Shown here piece by piece: positions 1 to 8,081 of a stretch of 60,742 nucleotides of DNA. The notes below the pieces were generated by a model. That model did not search any database and was not told the DNA's origin. It was given only the letters and a program-made list of their open reading frames with translations. A program made the translations under genes and the position numbers. Source of the DNA: Collinsella aerofaciens (GTDB lineage: Bacteria > Actinomycetota > Coriobacteriia > Coriobacteriales > Coriobacteriaceae); contig NZ_JADNOH010000101.1 in assembly GCF_015557435.1 (NCBI RefSeq), forward strand, positions 1-60,742, in the 5' to 3' direction. Position 1 is the stretch's first letter. Each line of letters begins with the position of its first letter.

Positions 1-4
1 CAAA

Positions 5-39
5 ACCACCACAAAGGTGCCTGTCCCCTTTGTGGTGGT
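5..39. repeat. REP-like palindrome (GTGCCTGTCCC core)
   Basis: A perfect 13-bp inverted repeat (5-17 with 27-39) encloses a 9-base loop containing TGCCTGTCC. It lies downstream of nfnB, just outside that gene's terminator. Similar GGGACAG/CTGTCCC-bearing palindromes occur elsewhere in this window (2548-2723, 54785-54983). It has no coding content. Confidence 0.7.
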
Positions 40-51
40 CGGTCGACCGGC

Positions 52-92
52 ATAGAAAAAAGTCCCCGCCGGGCGTGTGCTCGGCGGGGACT
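52..92 (-). terminator. Rho-independent terminator of nfnAB
   Basis: An 11-bp GC-rich inverted repeat (61-71 with 82-92) is followed on the minus strand by a run of T residues (A run at 55-60). It sits about 30 bases past the nfnB stop codon. Confidence 0.85.
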
Positions 93-122
93 TTGCCGTT
101 TAATGGCTAGCGCTGAGGGTGA

Positions 123-1532
123 TTACTCGCCCAGCAGGCTCTTGGTGATGGAAGCGGCGGCCTTCTTGCCGGCGCCCATCGCCAGAATGACCGTAGCGGC
201 ACCGGTGACGATGTCGCCGCCGGCCCAGATGCGGGGATCGGTGGTCTGGCCGGTCTCCTCGTCGGCGACGATGTAGCCCCACTTGTTGAGCTCCATCTTG
301 CCGCCGATCTTGGCAGCGAAGGGGTTGGCGTTGGTGCCGATAGCCGAGATCGCGACGTCGCAGGGAATCTCCTCGATGGCGCCCTCGATGGGCACCGGGC
401 GACGGCGGCCGGACTCGTCGGGCTCGCCGAGCTCCATCTTCTGGACCTTGACGGCGCACACGGAGCCGTCCTCGCCAGCGACAAACTCGAGCGGGGAGAC
501 GAGCGGCAGAACCTCGACGCCCTCGGCCTTAGCATGGTGCAGCTCGGCGCGACGGCAGGGCATCTCGTCCTCGGTACGACGGTAGGCGATGATGGCGTGC
601 TCGGCGCCCAGGCGCTTGGCGGTACGGACGGCGTCCATAGCCACGTTGCCGCCACCAAAGACGACGACGTTCTTGCCGTGCTTGGTGGGGGTGTCGTACT
701 CGGGGAACTTGTTGGCCTTCATCAGGTTCACGCGGGTGAGGTACTCGTTCGCGAAGAAGACGTTGGGCAGGTTCTCGCCGGGGACGTTGAGGAACTTGGG
801 CAGGCCAGCGCCGGTCGCCACGTAGATGGCGTCGAAGCCCTGCTCGAACAGCTCCTCGGCCGTAGCCATGTTGCCCACGACGGAGTTGTACTCAAACTTG
901 ACGCCCATGTCCTCCAGGCCGTCAATCTCACGCTTGACGACTGCCTTGGGCAGACGGAACTCGGGGATGCCGTAGACCAGCACGCCGCCGCCGGTGAAGA
1001 ATGCCTCGAAGACGGTGACGTCAAAGCCGTTACGGGCGAGCTCGCCGGCGCAGGTGATGCCGGACGGGCCAGAGCCCACGACGGCGACCTTCTTGCCGTT
1101 CTTGGGGGCCATCTTGGGCGTGGAGGCGAGCTCGGGGCGGTCACCCAGGAAGCGCTCGAGCTGGCCGATGGCCACGGGCTCGGACTTCTTACCACGGATG
1201 CACTTGCCCTCGCACTGGTTCTCCTGCGGGCAGACGCGACCGCAGATGGCGGGAAGCATGGAGTCCTCGCGGATGGTATCGAGGGCGCCGCCGAAGTCCT
1301 TCGCGCGGATCTGCTCGATAAAGCGGGGAATGTTGATGTTGACGGGGCAACCCTCAACACAGAACGGCTTCTTGCAGTTGAGGCAGCGCTCGGCCTCGGC
1401 CAGCGCCATCTCCTCGGTGAAGCCCTTGTCGACGGGGCGGAAGTCGCAGGCGCGCTCGGCAGCCGGCTCCTCGTTATCGGGGGTGCGGGGCGACTTCATA
1501 TCGGCAACGAAACGACCGTTAACTAGTGGCAT
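123..1532 (-). CDS. nfnB: NADPH-dependent glutamate synthase small-chain-like / NfnB subunit
   Basis: This 469-residue protein has the GltD/NfnB architecture. An N-terminal cysteine-rich region carries two 4Fe-4S cluster motifs (CLNCKKPFCVEGCP near residue 50, and CGRVCPQENQCEGKC near residue 97). Two dinucleotide-binding folds follow: VVGSGPSGITCA near residue 150 for FAD, and VVFGGGNVAMDA near residue 290 for NADP(H). The C-terminal GGDIVTGAATV motif also contacts FAD. Its start overlaps the end of nfnA by 10 bases on the same strand. That pairing is diagnostic of the NADH-dependent reduced ferredoxin:NADP+ oxidoreductase (electron-bifurcating transhydrogenase), rather than glutamate synthase, whose large subunit is absent here. 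It is expected to be a cytoplasmic flavoprotein. The complex assignment comes from gene pairing and family knowledge. GltD-like or sulfide dehydrogenase subunit alpha are alternative names for the same family. Confidence 0.92.
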   Translation of the reverse strand: MPLVNGRFVADMKSPRTPDNEEPAAERACDFRPVDKGFTEEMALAEAERCLNCKKPFCVEGCPVNINIPRFIEQIRAKDFGGALDTIREDSMLPAICGRVCPQENQCEGKCIRGKKSEPVAIGQLERFLGDRPELASTPKMAPKNGKKVAVVGSGPSGITCAGELARNGFDVTVFEAFFTGGGVLVYGIPEFRLPKAVVKREIDGLEDMGVKFEYNSVVGNMATAEELFEQGFDAIYVATGAGLPKFLNVPGENLPNVFFANEYLTRVNLMKANKFPEYDTPTKHGKNVVVFGGGNVAMDAVRTAKRLGAEHAIIAYRRTEDEMPCRRAELHHAKAEGVEVLPLVSPLEFVAGEDGSVCAVKVQKMELGEPDESGRRRPVPIEGAIEEIPCDVAISAIGTNANPFAAKIGGKMELNKWGYIVADEETGQTTDPRIWAGGDIVTGAATVILAMGAGKKAAASITKSLLGE

Positions 1533-2362
1533 GCGCAGCTCTTTTCCTCATAGGCCTTGAGGGACGCGCCCTCTTCGGAACGGTAAGCGGCCTGGCGGGC
1601 ACGAAGGTCATCCCAGTCGACCAGGGTGGCATCGAAGTCGGGGCCGTCGACGCAAGCGAACTTGGTCACGCCGCCCACCTCGACGCGGCAGCAGCCGCAC
1701 ATACCGGTGCCGTCAACCATGATGGGGTTGAGCGACGCGGTGATGGGGGTGTCGTACTTCTGGGCGGTGAGGGTCGAGAACTTCATCATCGGAACGGGGC
1801 CGACGCAGAAGACCTGGCTCACGGCCTTGTCCTGCAGCAGGCGCTCCAGCGGAGCGGTGACAACGCCCTGCTCGCCGTAGGAGCCGTCGTCAGTGGTGAT
1901 ATGGATGTGGTCCTCGTCGAGGAGCTCGCGGAACTGGTCCTCCATGAGCAGGAGGTCTTTGGTGCGGGCGCCCATGATGGCGTGAACTTCGTGACCGGTC
2001 TCGACCAGGTGCTTGGCGACCGGGAAGGCAATTGCCAGGCCGACGCCGCCGCCAATGACGGCGCAGGGGCCCTCGGCCATCTCGGTGGGAACGCCCAGCG
2101 GGCCCACGACGTCGCGCAGCGACTCGCCGGCCTCGTAGGTGGACAGCATCTCGGTGGTCTTGCCGATCACCATGAAGATGAACTCGACCCAGCCCTCGTC
2201 ACCGTTCCAGCCGGCCAGGGTAAACGGGACGCGCTCGCCCGTCTCGTTGGCGCGAACCATGAGGAACTGTCCAGCGTGCGCATGCTTGGCGATTGCGGGC
2301 GCCTCGATGCGGAACTTGAACACCTTCTCCGAGAACTGCGTCTTCTCCAGGATCTTATACAT
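1523..2362 (-). CDS. nfnA: Nfn transhydrogenase FAD/NAD-binding [2Fe-2S] subunit NfnA
   Basis: This 279-residue protein belongs to the ferredoxin-NADP reductase-like family that includes dihydroorotate dehydrogenase electron-transfer subunit PyrK and the small sulfide dehydrogenase subunit. An FAD-binding barrel (about residues 1-95, with the RVPFTLAGW segment) precedes an NAD-binding domain (CAVIGGGVGLAIAFPVAKHL near residue 102). A C-terminal cysteine cluster (MCGCCRVEVGG, then FACVDGPDFDA) binds a [2Fe-2S] centre. It is the first gene of a two-gene operon and its last codons overlap nfnB. The complex would exchange electrons between NADH, NADPH and ferredoxin, which fits the Ech hydrogenase further along the window. 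The start at the TATACAT region is preceded by an AGAGGGG ribosome-binding site. Confidence 0.9.
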   Translation of the reverse strand: MYKILEKTQFSEKVFKFRIEAPAIAKHAHAGQFLMVRANETGERVPFTLAGWNGDEGWVEFIFMVIGKTTEMLSTYEAGESLRDVVGPLGVPTEMAEGPCAVIGGGVGLAIAFPVAKHLVETGHEVHAIMGARTKDLLLMEDQFRELLDEDHIHITTDDGSYGEQGVVTAPLERLLQDKAVSQVFCVGPVPMMKFSTLTAQKYDTPITASLNPIMVDGTGMCGCCRVEVGGVTKFACVDGPDFDATLVDWDDLRARQAAYRSEEGASLKAYEEKSCACH

Positions 2363-2547
2363 AGAACCCCTCTCTTGTTAGGGCCGCCGAACCGTGCCTC
2401 CACGGAAATGGACGGTAGCCCGAATAAAACCGTACGCGCACAGGCGTTGTGCAGACATACGGTACAAATTATACCCTCATGGACATGCTGTTTACGTGTG
2501 TCTTCGGCGGTTGGGAAAAGGGTTTATCCACTTCGACCTACCAAATA

Positions 2548-2723
2548 GGGATAGGTTTATTTTGGTCGGTTTTATCAGGCAAAACGGCAAAGGGGGCCGG
2601 CCTCGGGTTGTGATGAGGCCGGCCCCCTTTGGGGTGTTATGCGTGTATGGCGGCGCGGGGTTTATTGCGATGCGGCCACCGGGGCGTTTCTGTAGATAGA
2701 ACCTGCCAAAATAAACCTGTCCC
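2548..2723. repeat. Palindromic intergenic element around the pth terminator
   Basis: An 18-base arm (GGGATAGGTTTATTTTGG, 2548-2565) recurs inverted at 2706-2723 with one mismatch, giving a unit of about 176 bp. A perfect 17-bp inverted repeat (2588-2604 with 2615-2631) sits inside it. Size and design resemble the other MITE-like elements of this window. The remaining bases between nfnA and pth show no gene. Confidence 0.65.
2575..2631 (-). terminator. Probable pth terminator
   Basis: A 17-bp perfect stem with a 10-base loop is followed on the minus strand by TTTGCCGTTTT. It lies about 105 bases beyond the pth stop, nested in the palindromic element at 2548-2723. Confidence 0.6.
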
Positions 2724-2736
2724 TAAACGGTAGGTT

Positions 2737-3366
2737 TTAGTGCTTGCCGTTGGCGGAGGCGGCGCCGTTGACGTGGTCGCGGGCATAGATCACGCCGTGC
2801 ACGATGGCGAGACCCGCGGCGTCGGCGGCGCGGGCGCAGGTGTCCTGGAAGTCATCGGCCTCGCGGGCGCGCAGCTGTTTGAGCACATAGTCTGCCACGG
2901 CCATCTTGCCGGGAGGGTTGCCGATGCCGGTGCGGATACGGCTAAAGCCGCGGCTGCCCATCTTGTCGATGATGGAGCGCAGGCCGTTGTGCCCGGCGTG
3001 GCCACCGCCCACCTTGACGCGCACGTCACCGGCGGGGATGTCGAGCTCGTCGTGAATCACGAGTAGCTCCTCGGCCTTGATCTTGTACTCGCGGCAGAGC
3101 TTGGAGATGGGGCCACCCGAGGTATTCATATACGACTGCGGCTTGACCAGCACGATCTGGCGCTTGCCACCCTCTTCCTCGGGATCGTTGATGTTGATGA
3201 GTGCGACCTCGGCGCCGGCCTGGTTTTTCCAGTACGTGACACCGGCCTGACGGGCCAGCTCATCGATCGCCTTAAAGCCGGCGTTGTGGCGGGTCTCGGC
3301 ATATTCCTCACCCGGGTTGCCGAGTCCGGCAACCATGCGAATCTTAAGCGGCTGTGCAGCTGCCAT
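2737..3366 (-). CDS. pth: Peptidyl-tRNA hydrolase
   Basis: Pth releases tRNA from peptidyl-tRNAs that drop off ribosomes, in the cytoplasm. The protein has the family hallmarks in order: GLGNPGEEYAETRHNAGF near the N-terminus, with the catalytic histidine and an asparagine; the KPQSYMNTSG motif; and HDELDIPAGDVRVKVGGG followed by GHNGLRSI. At about 209 residues it is slightly longer than usual, with a short C-terminal tail after YARDH. Two in-frame ATGs (3372 and 3366) are possible; GAAAGGA gives better spacing to 3366. Its neighbours are unrelated, and it is separated from nfnA by a palindromic element and terminator, so it is probably monocistronic. Confidence 0.95.
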   Translation of the reverse strand: MAAAQPLKIRMVAGLGNPGEEYAETRHNAGFKAIDELARQAGVTYWKNQAGAEVALININDPEEEGGKRQIVLVKPQSYMNTSGGPISKLCREYKIKAEELLVIHDELDIPAGDVRVKVGGGHAGHNGLRSIIDKMGSRGFSRIRTGIGNPPGKMAVADYVLKQLRAREADDFQDTCARAADAAGLAIVHGVIYARDHVNGAASANGKH

Positions 3367-3480
3367 GTTCATCCTTTCGTTGATTTGTCGCCTGCTATGG
3401 TGAGCGACCCTGTTGCCGCTGTCAAATGGAGGGTAATTGAGGGCGTTTGGGGGCGTTTGGACGGACGTCGAAATCCGAGG

Positions 3481-3684
3481 TGGACAGTTAGTTCAGATAC
3501 GTATAAGTTCTGAGGACTCGAATTACTCAATTCAATGCCGATACGTTGTTTTGGAGCTTTAGTTAGTCCATATGGCGCTGTTTTGAAGTCTACCCTGCCT
3601 TCAAATAGGGCGAATGGTATAGAGATAGTTGCAAAACAGTCTAATTCAATGCGTCCATTTATACGTATTTGAACTAACTGCCCA
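3481..3684. repeat. 204-bp inverted-repeat element, copy 1
   Basis: A 26-base terminal arm (TGGACAGTTAGTTCAGATAC then GTATAA) at 3481-3506 is repeated inverted at 3659-3684 with two mismatches. The second copy at 5008-5212 has the same arms and nearly the same length. Read on the minus strand, the interior aligns loosely with copy 2 read on the plus strand, so the two copies are in opposite orientation around gene 3718-4845. Confidence 0.85.
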
Positions 3685-3717
3685 GCCCTGCTCGACGGCG
3701 CACGGGTGATTCGCCGT

Positions 3718-4845
3718 TTAGGCCGGCGCGAGGCCGGTTCCGGCCCGCAGAGCGTTGAGCCAAGCGGCCTGACGCTTGCGATAGCCCTTGATACGGTACC
3801 GGAATCGGACTCCTGCGAGTCGATGCATCGTTTGGGCGAAGGCTTCGAGTGCAACAAGGTCTTTCATTTGGTCGCGATTGATAACCAGGACGTGGATGCC
3901 CATGGCCTTGAGGCCATTATTTCGATTGCCATCGTGGATGCGAGCGTTTTGAAGCTCATGCCCAATTCCGTTGTATTCGTTGTCGACTCCGGCTGCCGGG
4001 CAATATAGGTCGCAGATGGCATAGGGGATGCCCGAGGACATGTTGACCGCAAGAGTATCGAAGTCGATTCGATGGTTGAGTAGCAGGCCTCCCATGGGCA
4101 GGCTGCAACATCCGAATCCGCCAAAGCGCATGGGCGCTCCGAGAACGGCAAACATTAGGGATTCGGCTGGGGATGCGGATCCAGCCCGGGCGAGTTTGAC
4201 TGCCGTGCGAAACGAGGCGTATGAGCTACTTTTGGCGAACCGTGCGACCGCCTCGAGCTCTTCGATGGTCGTGGCGGGCTCGCATTTGTAGTGCGCCTGT
4301 TCATAGCGGGTTTCGTTCTGTTGTTCGGCCGCTGACTGGTTGCCCAGGCAATCAAGATCGCCCGTCGCTTCGTAGCCATCGCCCTTGGGCCAGATGTCGT
4401 CATGGGCAATGGGGTATGTTGCCCCGGGAGGAAGGGAGTAAGTTCCGACCAGTTCCATGAGAAGCATCAAGGTTTTGGCGACTGATTCATTTTTAGAACA
4501 AAGCATGGCTGTCATGGCAGGAGACGTTGCGTAGATGTCGGCCTCGACGTGCATAATTGCACCTTCAGGAAGCGGAGCGGAGAGAATATGCTGAAGAAGT
4601 CGCTTGTCGGGGCGTCGGTTGCCTTCGTTTGAAACGAGAAGATCGAGCAGCTCGGAATCATCTTCATTCCAGGCGTCGAGTATCGAAAGTGCGCCAAAGT
4701 CTATCGCGTCATTATTGGGAATGCAGCTAGCCAAGGCCTGTGCTTGCTGTTCACTATCAATGGAGCTCCAGGGTAGGGCAGAGTACGCCCGTCGTGCGCG
4801 ACGAATTGCGCGGAGGGCGGAGAAATGTGAAATCACGGTCGTCAT
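3718..4845 (-). CDS. Hypothetical protein with nuclease-like C-terminal domain
   Basis: This 375-residue protein was not recognised by name. The N-terminal two thirds has no motif I can identify. The C-terminal third contains YAICDLYCP, then VDNEYNGIGHE, then ARIHDGNRNNGLKAMGIHVLVIN. That spacing (D, then E-Y-x-G-x-x-H, then D-x-x-R-x-x-x-L-x-x-x-G) resembles the Vsr/DUF559-type PD-(D/E)XK fold, so a nuclease-like domain is inferred. The family also includes domains fused to AbiEi-type antitoxin regulators. No signal peptide or membrane segment is apparent. The gene lies alone between two inverted copies of a 204-bp repeat (3481-3684 and 5008-5212), which suggests acquisition or mobilisation as a unit. 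No partner gene is visible. Confidence 0.7.
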   Translation of the reverse strand: MTTVISHFSALRAIRRARRAYSALPWSSIDSEQQAQALASCIPNNDAIDFGALSILDAWNEDDSELLDLLVSNEGNRRPDKRLLQHILSAPLPEGAIMHVEADIYATSPAMTAMLCSKNESVAKTLMLLMELVGTYSLPPGATYPIAHDDIWPKGDGYEATGDLDCLGNQSAAEQQNETRYEQAHYKCEPATTIEELEAVARFAKSSSYASFRTAVKLARAGSASPAESLMFAVLGAPMRFGGFGCCSLPMGGLLLNHRIDFDTLAVNMSSGIPYAICDLYCPAAGVDNEYNGIGHELQNARIHDGNRNNGLKAMGIHVLVINRDQMKDLVALEAFAQTMHRLAGVRFRYRIKGYRKRQAAWLNALRAGTGLAPA

Positions 4846-5007
4846 AGCTATAACGTACTAAGTTGGCGGCAGAATGCGACCGCCATACCGTTCTTTTCGC
4901 TCAGCGGGGTGCTGGGCGCCATGAACGGCCGGGTGTTAGGAAATCGGTGGAATCGGTTGAGGGGATTGCAGGAAATTGAGCTCTGCCGAGAAGGTTGACG
5001 ATGGCTA

Positions 5008-5212
5008 CTGGACAGTTAGTTCAGATACGTATAAGGCGGCGGGCGTTCGAGGTGTTTCTAAGGGCCTTCGAGGGCGATTTGAAGATAATATATGCGGCGG
5101 TTGTACTCGAAAACGATGAGCTTCGGGCGGCATGGCATCCGCCGGGGAGCTCAGAAGGCTCCGAACGGACCTTTGGAGCCTTAAAAAATACGTATCTGAA
5201 CTAACTGTCCAG
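5008..5212. repeat. 205-bp inverted-repeat element, copy 2
   Basis: Perfect 25-bp terminal inverted repeats (5008-5032 with 5188-5212) share their sequence with the element at 3481-3684. The interior holds an additional small hairpin (GGAGCTCAGAAGGCTCC region). A short open frame runs through the element from 4995, but it starts outside and reads the arms, so it is not called a gene. Confidence 0.85.
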
Positions 5213-5230
5213 GGCGGATTGGCGAGGAAT

Positions 5231-5265
5231 AGAAAAAGGGTCGGAAGCGAGCTTCCGACCCTTTA
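5231..5265 (-). terminator. prs terminator
   Basis: A 14-bp stem (AAAGGGTCGGAAGC with its complement) and a two-base loop are followed on the minus strand by CCCTTTTTC, about 33 bases after the prs stop codon. Confidence 0.85.
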
Positions 5266-5297
5266 AAAACATCAAAGATGATGCGATACGCGTTGGA

Positions 5298-6284
5298 CTA
5301 CAGCGCGAAGTCGCCGCCGACGAGCGTGGAGACGGGCTCCTCGTGGTAAACGGCGGAGATGGCCTGAGCGAACTCCTCGGCGACCGAGATGGTCTTGATC
5401 TTGCCGCCGACCTCGACGGGGATGGCGTCGGTGACGACGCACTCGACGATGGGGGCGTCGTTCAGGCGCTCGATGGCCGGGCCGGAGAAGATGCCGTGGG
5501 TGGCGCACACGTAGATGTCGCCGGCGCCCATGGCCTTGAGCTCCTTGACGTTGGCGCACAGGGTGCCAGCGGTATCGATCATGTCGTCGTTGATGATGCA
5601 GGTCTTGCCCTTGATGTCACCGATGATGCCCATGACCTCGGCGGCGTTGTGGCGCGGGCGGCCCTTGTGGGCGATGGCCAGATCGCAGCCGAGCATGTCG
5701 GACAGCTTCTTGGCAGCCTTGGCGCGGCCCACATCGGGGGAGACGACAACCAGGTTGTCGGTGTCGAAGTGCATGTCGTTGTAGTACTGGCCAAACAGCG
5801 GCAGTGCGGACAGGTGGTTAACCGGGATATCGAAGAAGCCCTGGATCTGGCCCTGGTGCAGGTCGAGGGTGATGATGCGGTTGACGCCGGCACGCTCGAG
5901 CAGGTTGGCGACGAGGCGGGCGGTGATGGGCTCGCGCGGGCCGGCCTTGCGGTCCTGGCGGGCATAGCCGTAGTGGGTGATGACGGCGGTGATGGAGCGG
6001 GCGGATGCACGCTTGGCAGCGTCGGTGGCGATGAGCAGCTCCATGAGCATGTCGTTGACGTTGCCGCCGGCCACGGACTGAATCAGGAAGACGTCGGCGC
6101 CGCGGACGGTCTCGTCGTAGCGGGCGTAAATCTCACCATTGGCGAACTGCTTTAGCGTAAGGCCCGAAAGCTCGACCCCAAGGTACTCAGCAATCTTCTG
6201 AGCGAGGGGACGGTTGGAGGAACCGGAATACACGCGGATGGACTTGCGCATATTCTCCGACTTCTCGGGATCATTAATCGGCAT
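5298..6284 (-). CDS. prs: Ribose-phosphate pyrophosphokinase (PRPP synthetase)
   Basis: Prs makes 5-phosphoribosyl-1-pyrophosphate from ribose 5-phosphate and ATP for purine, pyrimidine, histidine and NAD synthesis. The 328-residue sequence shows the class I landmarks: FANGEIYARYDETVRGADVF near residue 45, the DRKAGPREPITARLVANLL segment (flexible loop and ATP site), DLHQGQIQGFFDIPVNHL, VVSPDVGRAKAA, and the PRPP-binding loop IINDDMIDTAGTL. The start at 6284 has AAGGAG eight bases upstream. It lies downstream of glmU on the same strand, the conserved glmU-prs order of many Gram-positives. A terminator at 6424-6458 separates the two, so prs probably has its own promoter in the gap. Confidence 0.97.
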   Translation of the reverse strand: MPINDPEKSENMRKSIRVYSGSSNRPLAQKIAEYLGVELSGLTLKQFANGEIYARYDETVRGADVFLIQSVAGGNVNDMLMELLIATDAAKRASARSITAVITHYGYARQDRKAGPREPITARLVANLLERAGVNRIITLDLHQGQIQGFFDIPVNHLSALPLFGQYYNDMHFDTDNLVVVSPDVGRAKAAKKLSDMLGCDLAIAHKGRPRHNAAEVMGIIGDIKGKTCIINDDMIDTAGTLCANVKELKAMGAGDIYVCATHGIFSGPAIERLNDAPIVECVVTDAIPVEVGGKIKTISVAEEFAQAISAVYHEEPVSTLVGGDFAL

Positions 6285-6423
6285 TACCCTTCTCCTTTAA
6301 ATCGAATGCCATATAGATGCCTTGTTGCATTGTAACCGCGCGGTGGGGTTTATCGAGTCTTGATAACGTCTTTACCGTCAACGGACACGAACCGACCACT
6401 CATCCGGCCGCGCAGGTCAGCAT

Positions 6424-6458
6424 AGAAAAAGGAGCCGTCCCCATGGGAACAGCTCCTT
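6424..6458 (-). terminator. glmU terminator
   Basis: The stem AAGGAGC...GCTCCTT, with a further inner pairing of GTTCCC and GGGGAC on the minus strand, is followed by five Ts. It sits just past the glmU stop. The rest of the 6285-6475 gap contains only a possible prs promoter (TACAAT on the minus strand near 6334-6340). Confidence 0.8.
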
Positions 6459-6475
6459 AGATGCTTGGTAAAACG

Positions 6476-7888
6476 TTATACCTCGTCGTCCTCGTGCAGA
6501 CGGCGGCGATAATCGGCGGCCCAGCCCTCAATATTTACCTGACGGGCGCGGCCCAGTCCGAGCGCGTCTGCCGGGACCGGCTCGGTGATGACGGAGCCGG
6601 CGGCCACGAGTGCACCGTCGCCGATCTGAGCGGGCGCGACCATCATGGTGTCGGAGCCAATGAAGGCGTCCTTGCCGATGACGGTCTTGTGCTTGTGCAC
6701 GCCATCGTAGTTGCAGGTGATGGAGCCCGCGCCCACGTTGACGCCGGAGCCCATGGTGGTGTCGCCGATGTAGGACAGGTGCGGCACCTTGGAGCCCTCG
6801 CCGATCGTGGACTTCTTGATCTCCACGTGCGTGCCGGCCTTGGAGCCGTCGAGCATGTGGGTGCCCGGGCGCAGGTAGGCGCGCGGGCCGCAGTCGACGC
6901 CGTTCTCGATGACGGCCTCGATGGCGATGGTCTCATCGATGGTGCAGCCGCTGCCGACGGTGGTGTCGGTGAGGCGGCTGTTGGGACCGAGCTGGCACTC
7001 CTCGCCCACGGTGACGTGGCCGATCAGGTGCGTCTGCGGCCACACGACGGTATCGCGGCCGATAACGGCATCGGGGCCGATCCAGGCCTGCGTGGGGTCG
7101 ATGAAGGTAACGCCCTCGGCCATCCAGTGCTCGTTGATACGGTCGCGCGCGATGGCGGTGAGCTGTGCGAGCTGGATGCGGCTGTTGACGCCCAGGCCGT
7201 CGCGGTAGTCGTCGCAGTGGAAGATGGAGACAGCCTGGCCGTGGCCTTTGAGGATCTCGAGCATGTCGGGCAGGTAGTACTCGGATTGCGCGTTGTCGTT
7301 GCCGATCTCGTTAATGTGGGCGGCGAGCTGCGCGCCGTCAAAGGCGTAGCAGCCGGCGTTGCACTCCAGCAGCGTGGCGGCCTGCTCGGGCGTGCAGTCC
7401 TTCTGCTCGATGATGCGCTCGATCTGACCGTCGGCGCCCAGCTTGATGCGGCCGTAGCCGAAAGGATCGGGCGGGGTCATGGTCATGACGGTGCAGGCGA
7501 GCTCGCCGGTGGCGACGGTTTGCGCGAACTTGGCGACGGTGTCGGCGGTGATGAGCGGCAGATCGCCGTTGAGCACGACGACCGGACCCTCGGTGATGCC
7601 ACAGGCCTCGAGCGCGACCTTCACGGCGTGACCGGTGCCCAGACGCTCGGTCTGCTCGACGCACTCGACCTTGGTGGCGCTGTTGGCGTAGGCGCCGTCG
7701 ATGAGGGCGCGCATCTCGTCGGCGTGGCTGCCGATGACAACCACGACGCGGCTGCAGCCGGCCTTGATGGTAGCGTCGACGATCCACTGGACCATGGGCT
7801 TACCCAGGATCTTGTGCGAAACCTTGCAGTGGTTCGACTTCATGCGGGTGCCCTCGCCGGCAGCGAGGATAATTGCGGTTGCGTCCAT
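6476..7888 (-). CDS. glmU: Bifunctional GlmU: N-acetylglucosamine-1-phosphate uridyltransferase / glucosamine-1-phosphate acetyltransferase
   Basis: GlmU acetylates glucosamine-1-phosphate and then couples it to UTP to give UDP-GlcNAc for peptidoglycan. The N-terminal nucleotidyltransferase begins IILAAGEGTRMKS and contains GTGHAV, LNGDLPLI and NAGCYAFDG. The C-terminal left-handed beta-helix shows hexapeptide repeats, including PRAYLRPGTHMLDGSKAGTH, VEIKKSTIGEGSK, LSYIGDTTMGSGVNVGAGSI and TCNYDGVHKHKT. The open frame extends upstream to 8098, but the ATG at 7888 is the proper start: homology begins there, and GGAGATCAC immediately precedes it. The result is 470 residues, normal for the family. 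It is divergent from the EcfT gene at 8082. Confidence 0.97.
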   Translation of the reverse strand: MDATAIILAAGEGTRMKSNHCKVSHKILGKPMVQWIVDATIKAGCSRVVVVIGSHADEMRALIDGAYANSATKVECVEQTERLGTGHAVKVALEACGITEGPVVVLNGDLPLITADTVAKFAQTVATGELACTVMTMTPPDPFGYGRIKLGADGQIERIIEQKDCTPEQAATLLECNAGCYAFDGAQLAAHINEIGNDNAQSEYYLPDMLEILKGHGQAVSIFHCDDYRDGLGVNSRIQLAQLTAIARDRINEHWMAEGVTFIDPTQAWIGPDAVIGRDTVVWPQTHLIGHVTVGEECQLGPNSRLTDTTVGSGCTIDETIAIEAVIENGVDCGPRAYLRPGTHMLDGSKAGTHVEIKKSTIGEGSKVPHLSYIGDTTMGSGVNVGAGSITCNYDGVHKHKTVIGKDAFIGSDTMMVAPAQIGDGALVAAGSVITEPVPADALGLGRARQVNIEGWAADYRRRLHEDDEV

Positions 7889-8081
7889 GTGATCTCCTGT
7901 TACGTTATAGAGACGTGTGTTTGGAAACGATACACGGCGCAATATGATACCGCAGGCATATGACGAGCGCGTAACGATTGGTTTGCGGCGGTTGAGGCTT
8001 GCGCCGCCGGCGTGGCGTTTGCACTGCTTGTGTGCGGCGTTGGCGGTGCTGCGGAGCTGTTGTTTGAGCGAGGGGACGGGG

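Noticed and set aside
123-1532. Glutamate synthase small subunit proper
   Set aside because: No glutamate synthase large subunit is adjacent. The overlapping partner is an NfnA/PyrK-like protein, so Nfn is the better reading.
4995-5204. Open frame spanning the 205-bp element
   Set aside because: It merely reads through the inverted-repeat arms. The matching frame in the other copy is not conserved outside the arms.
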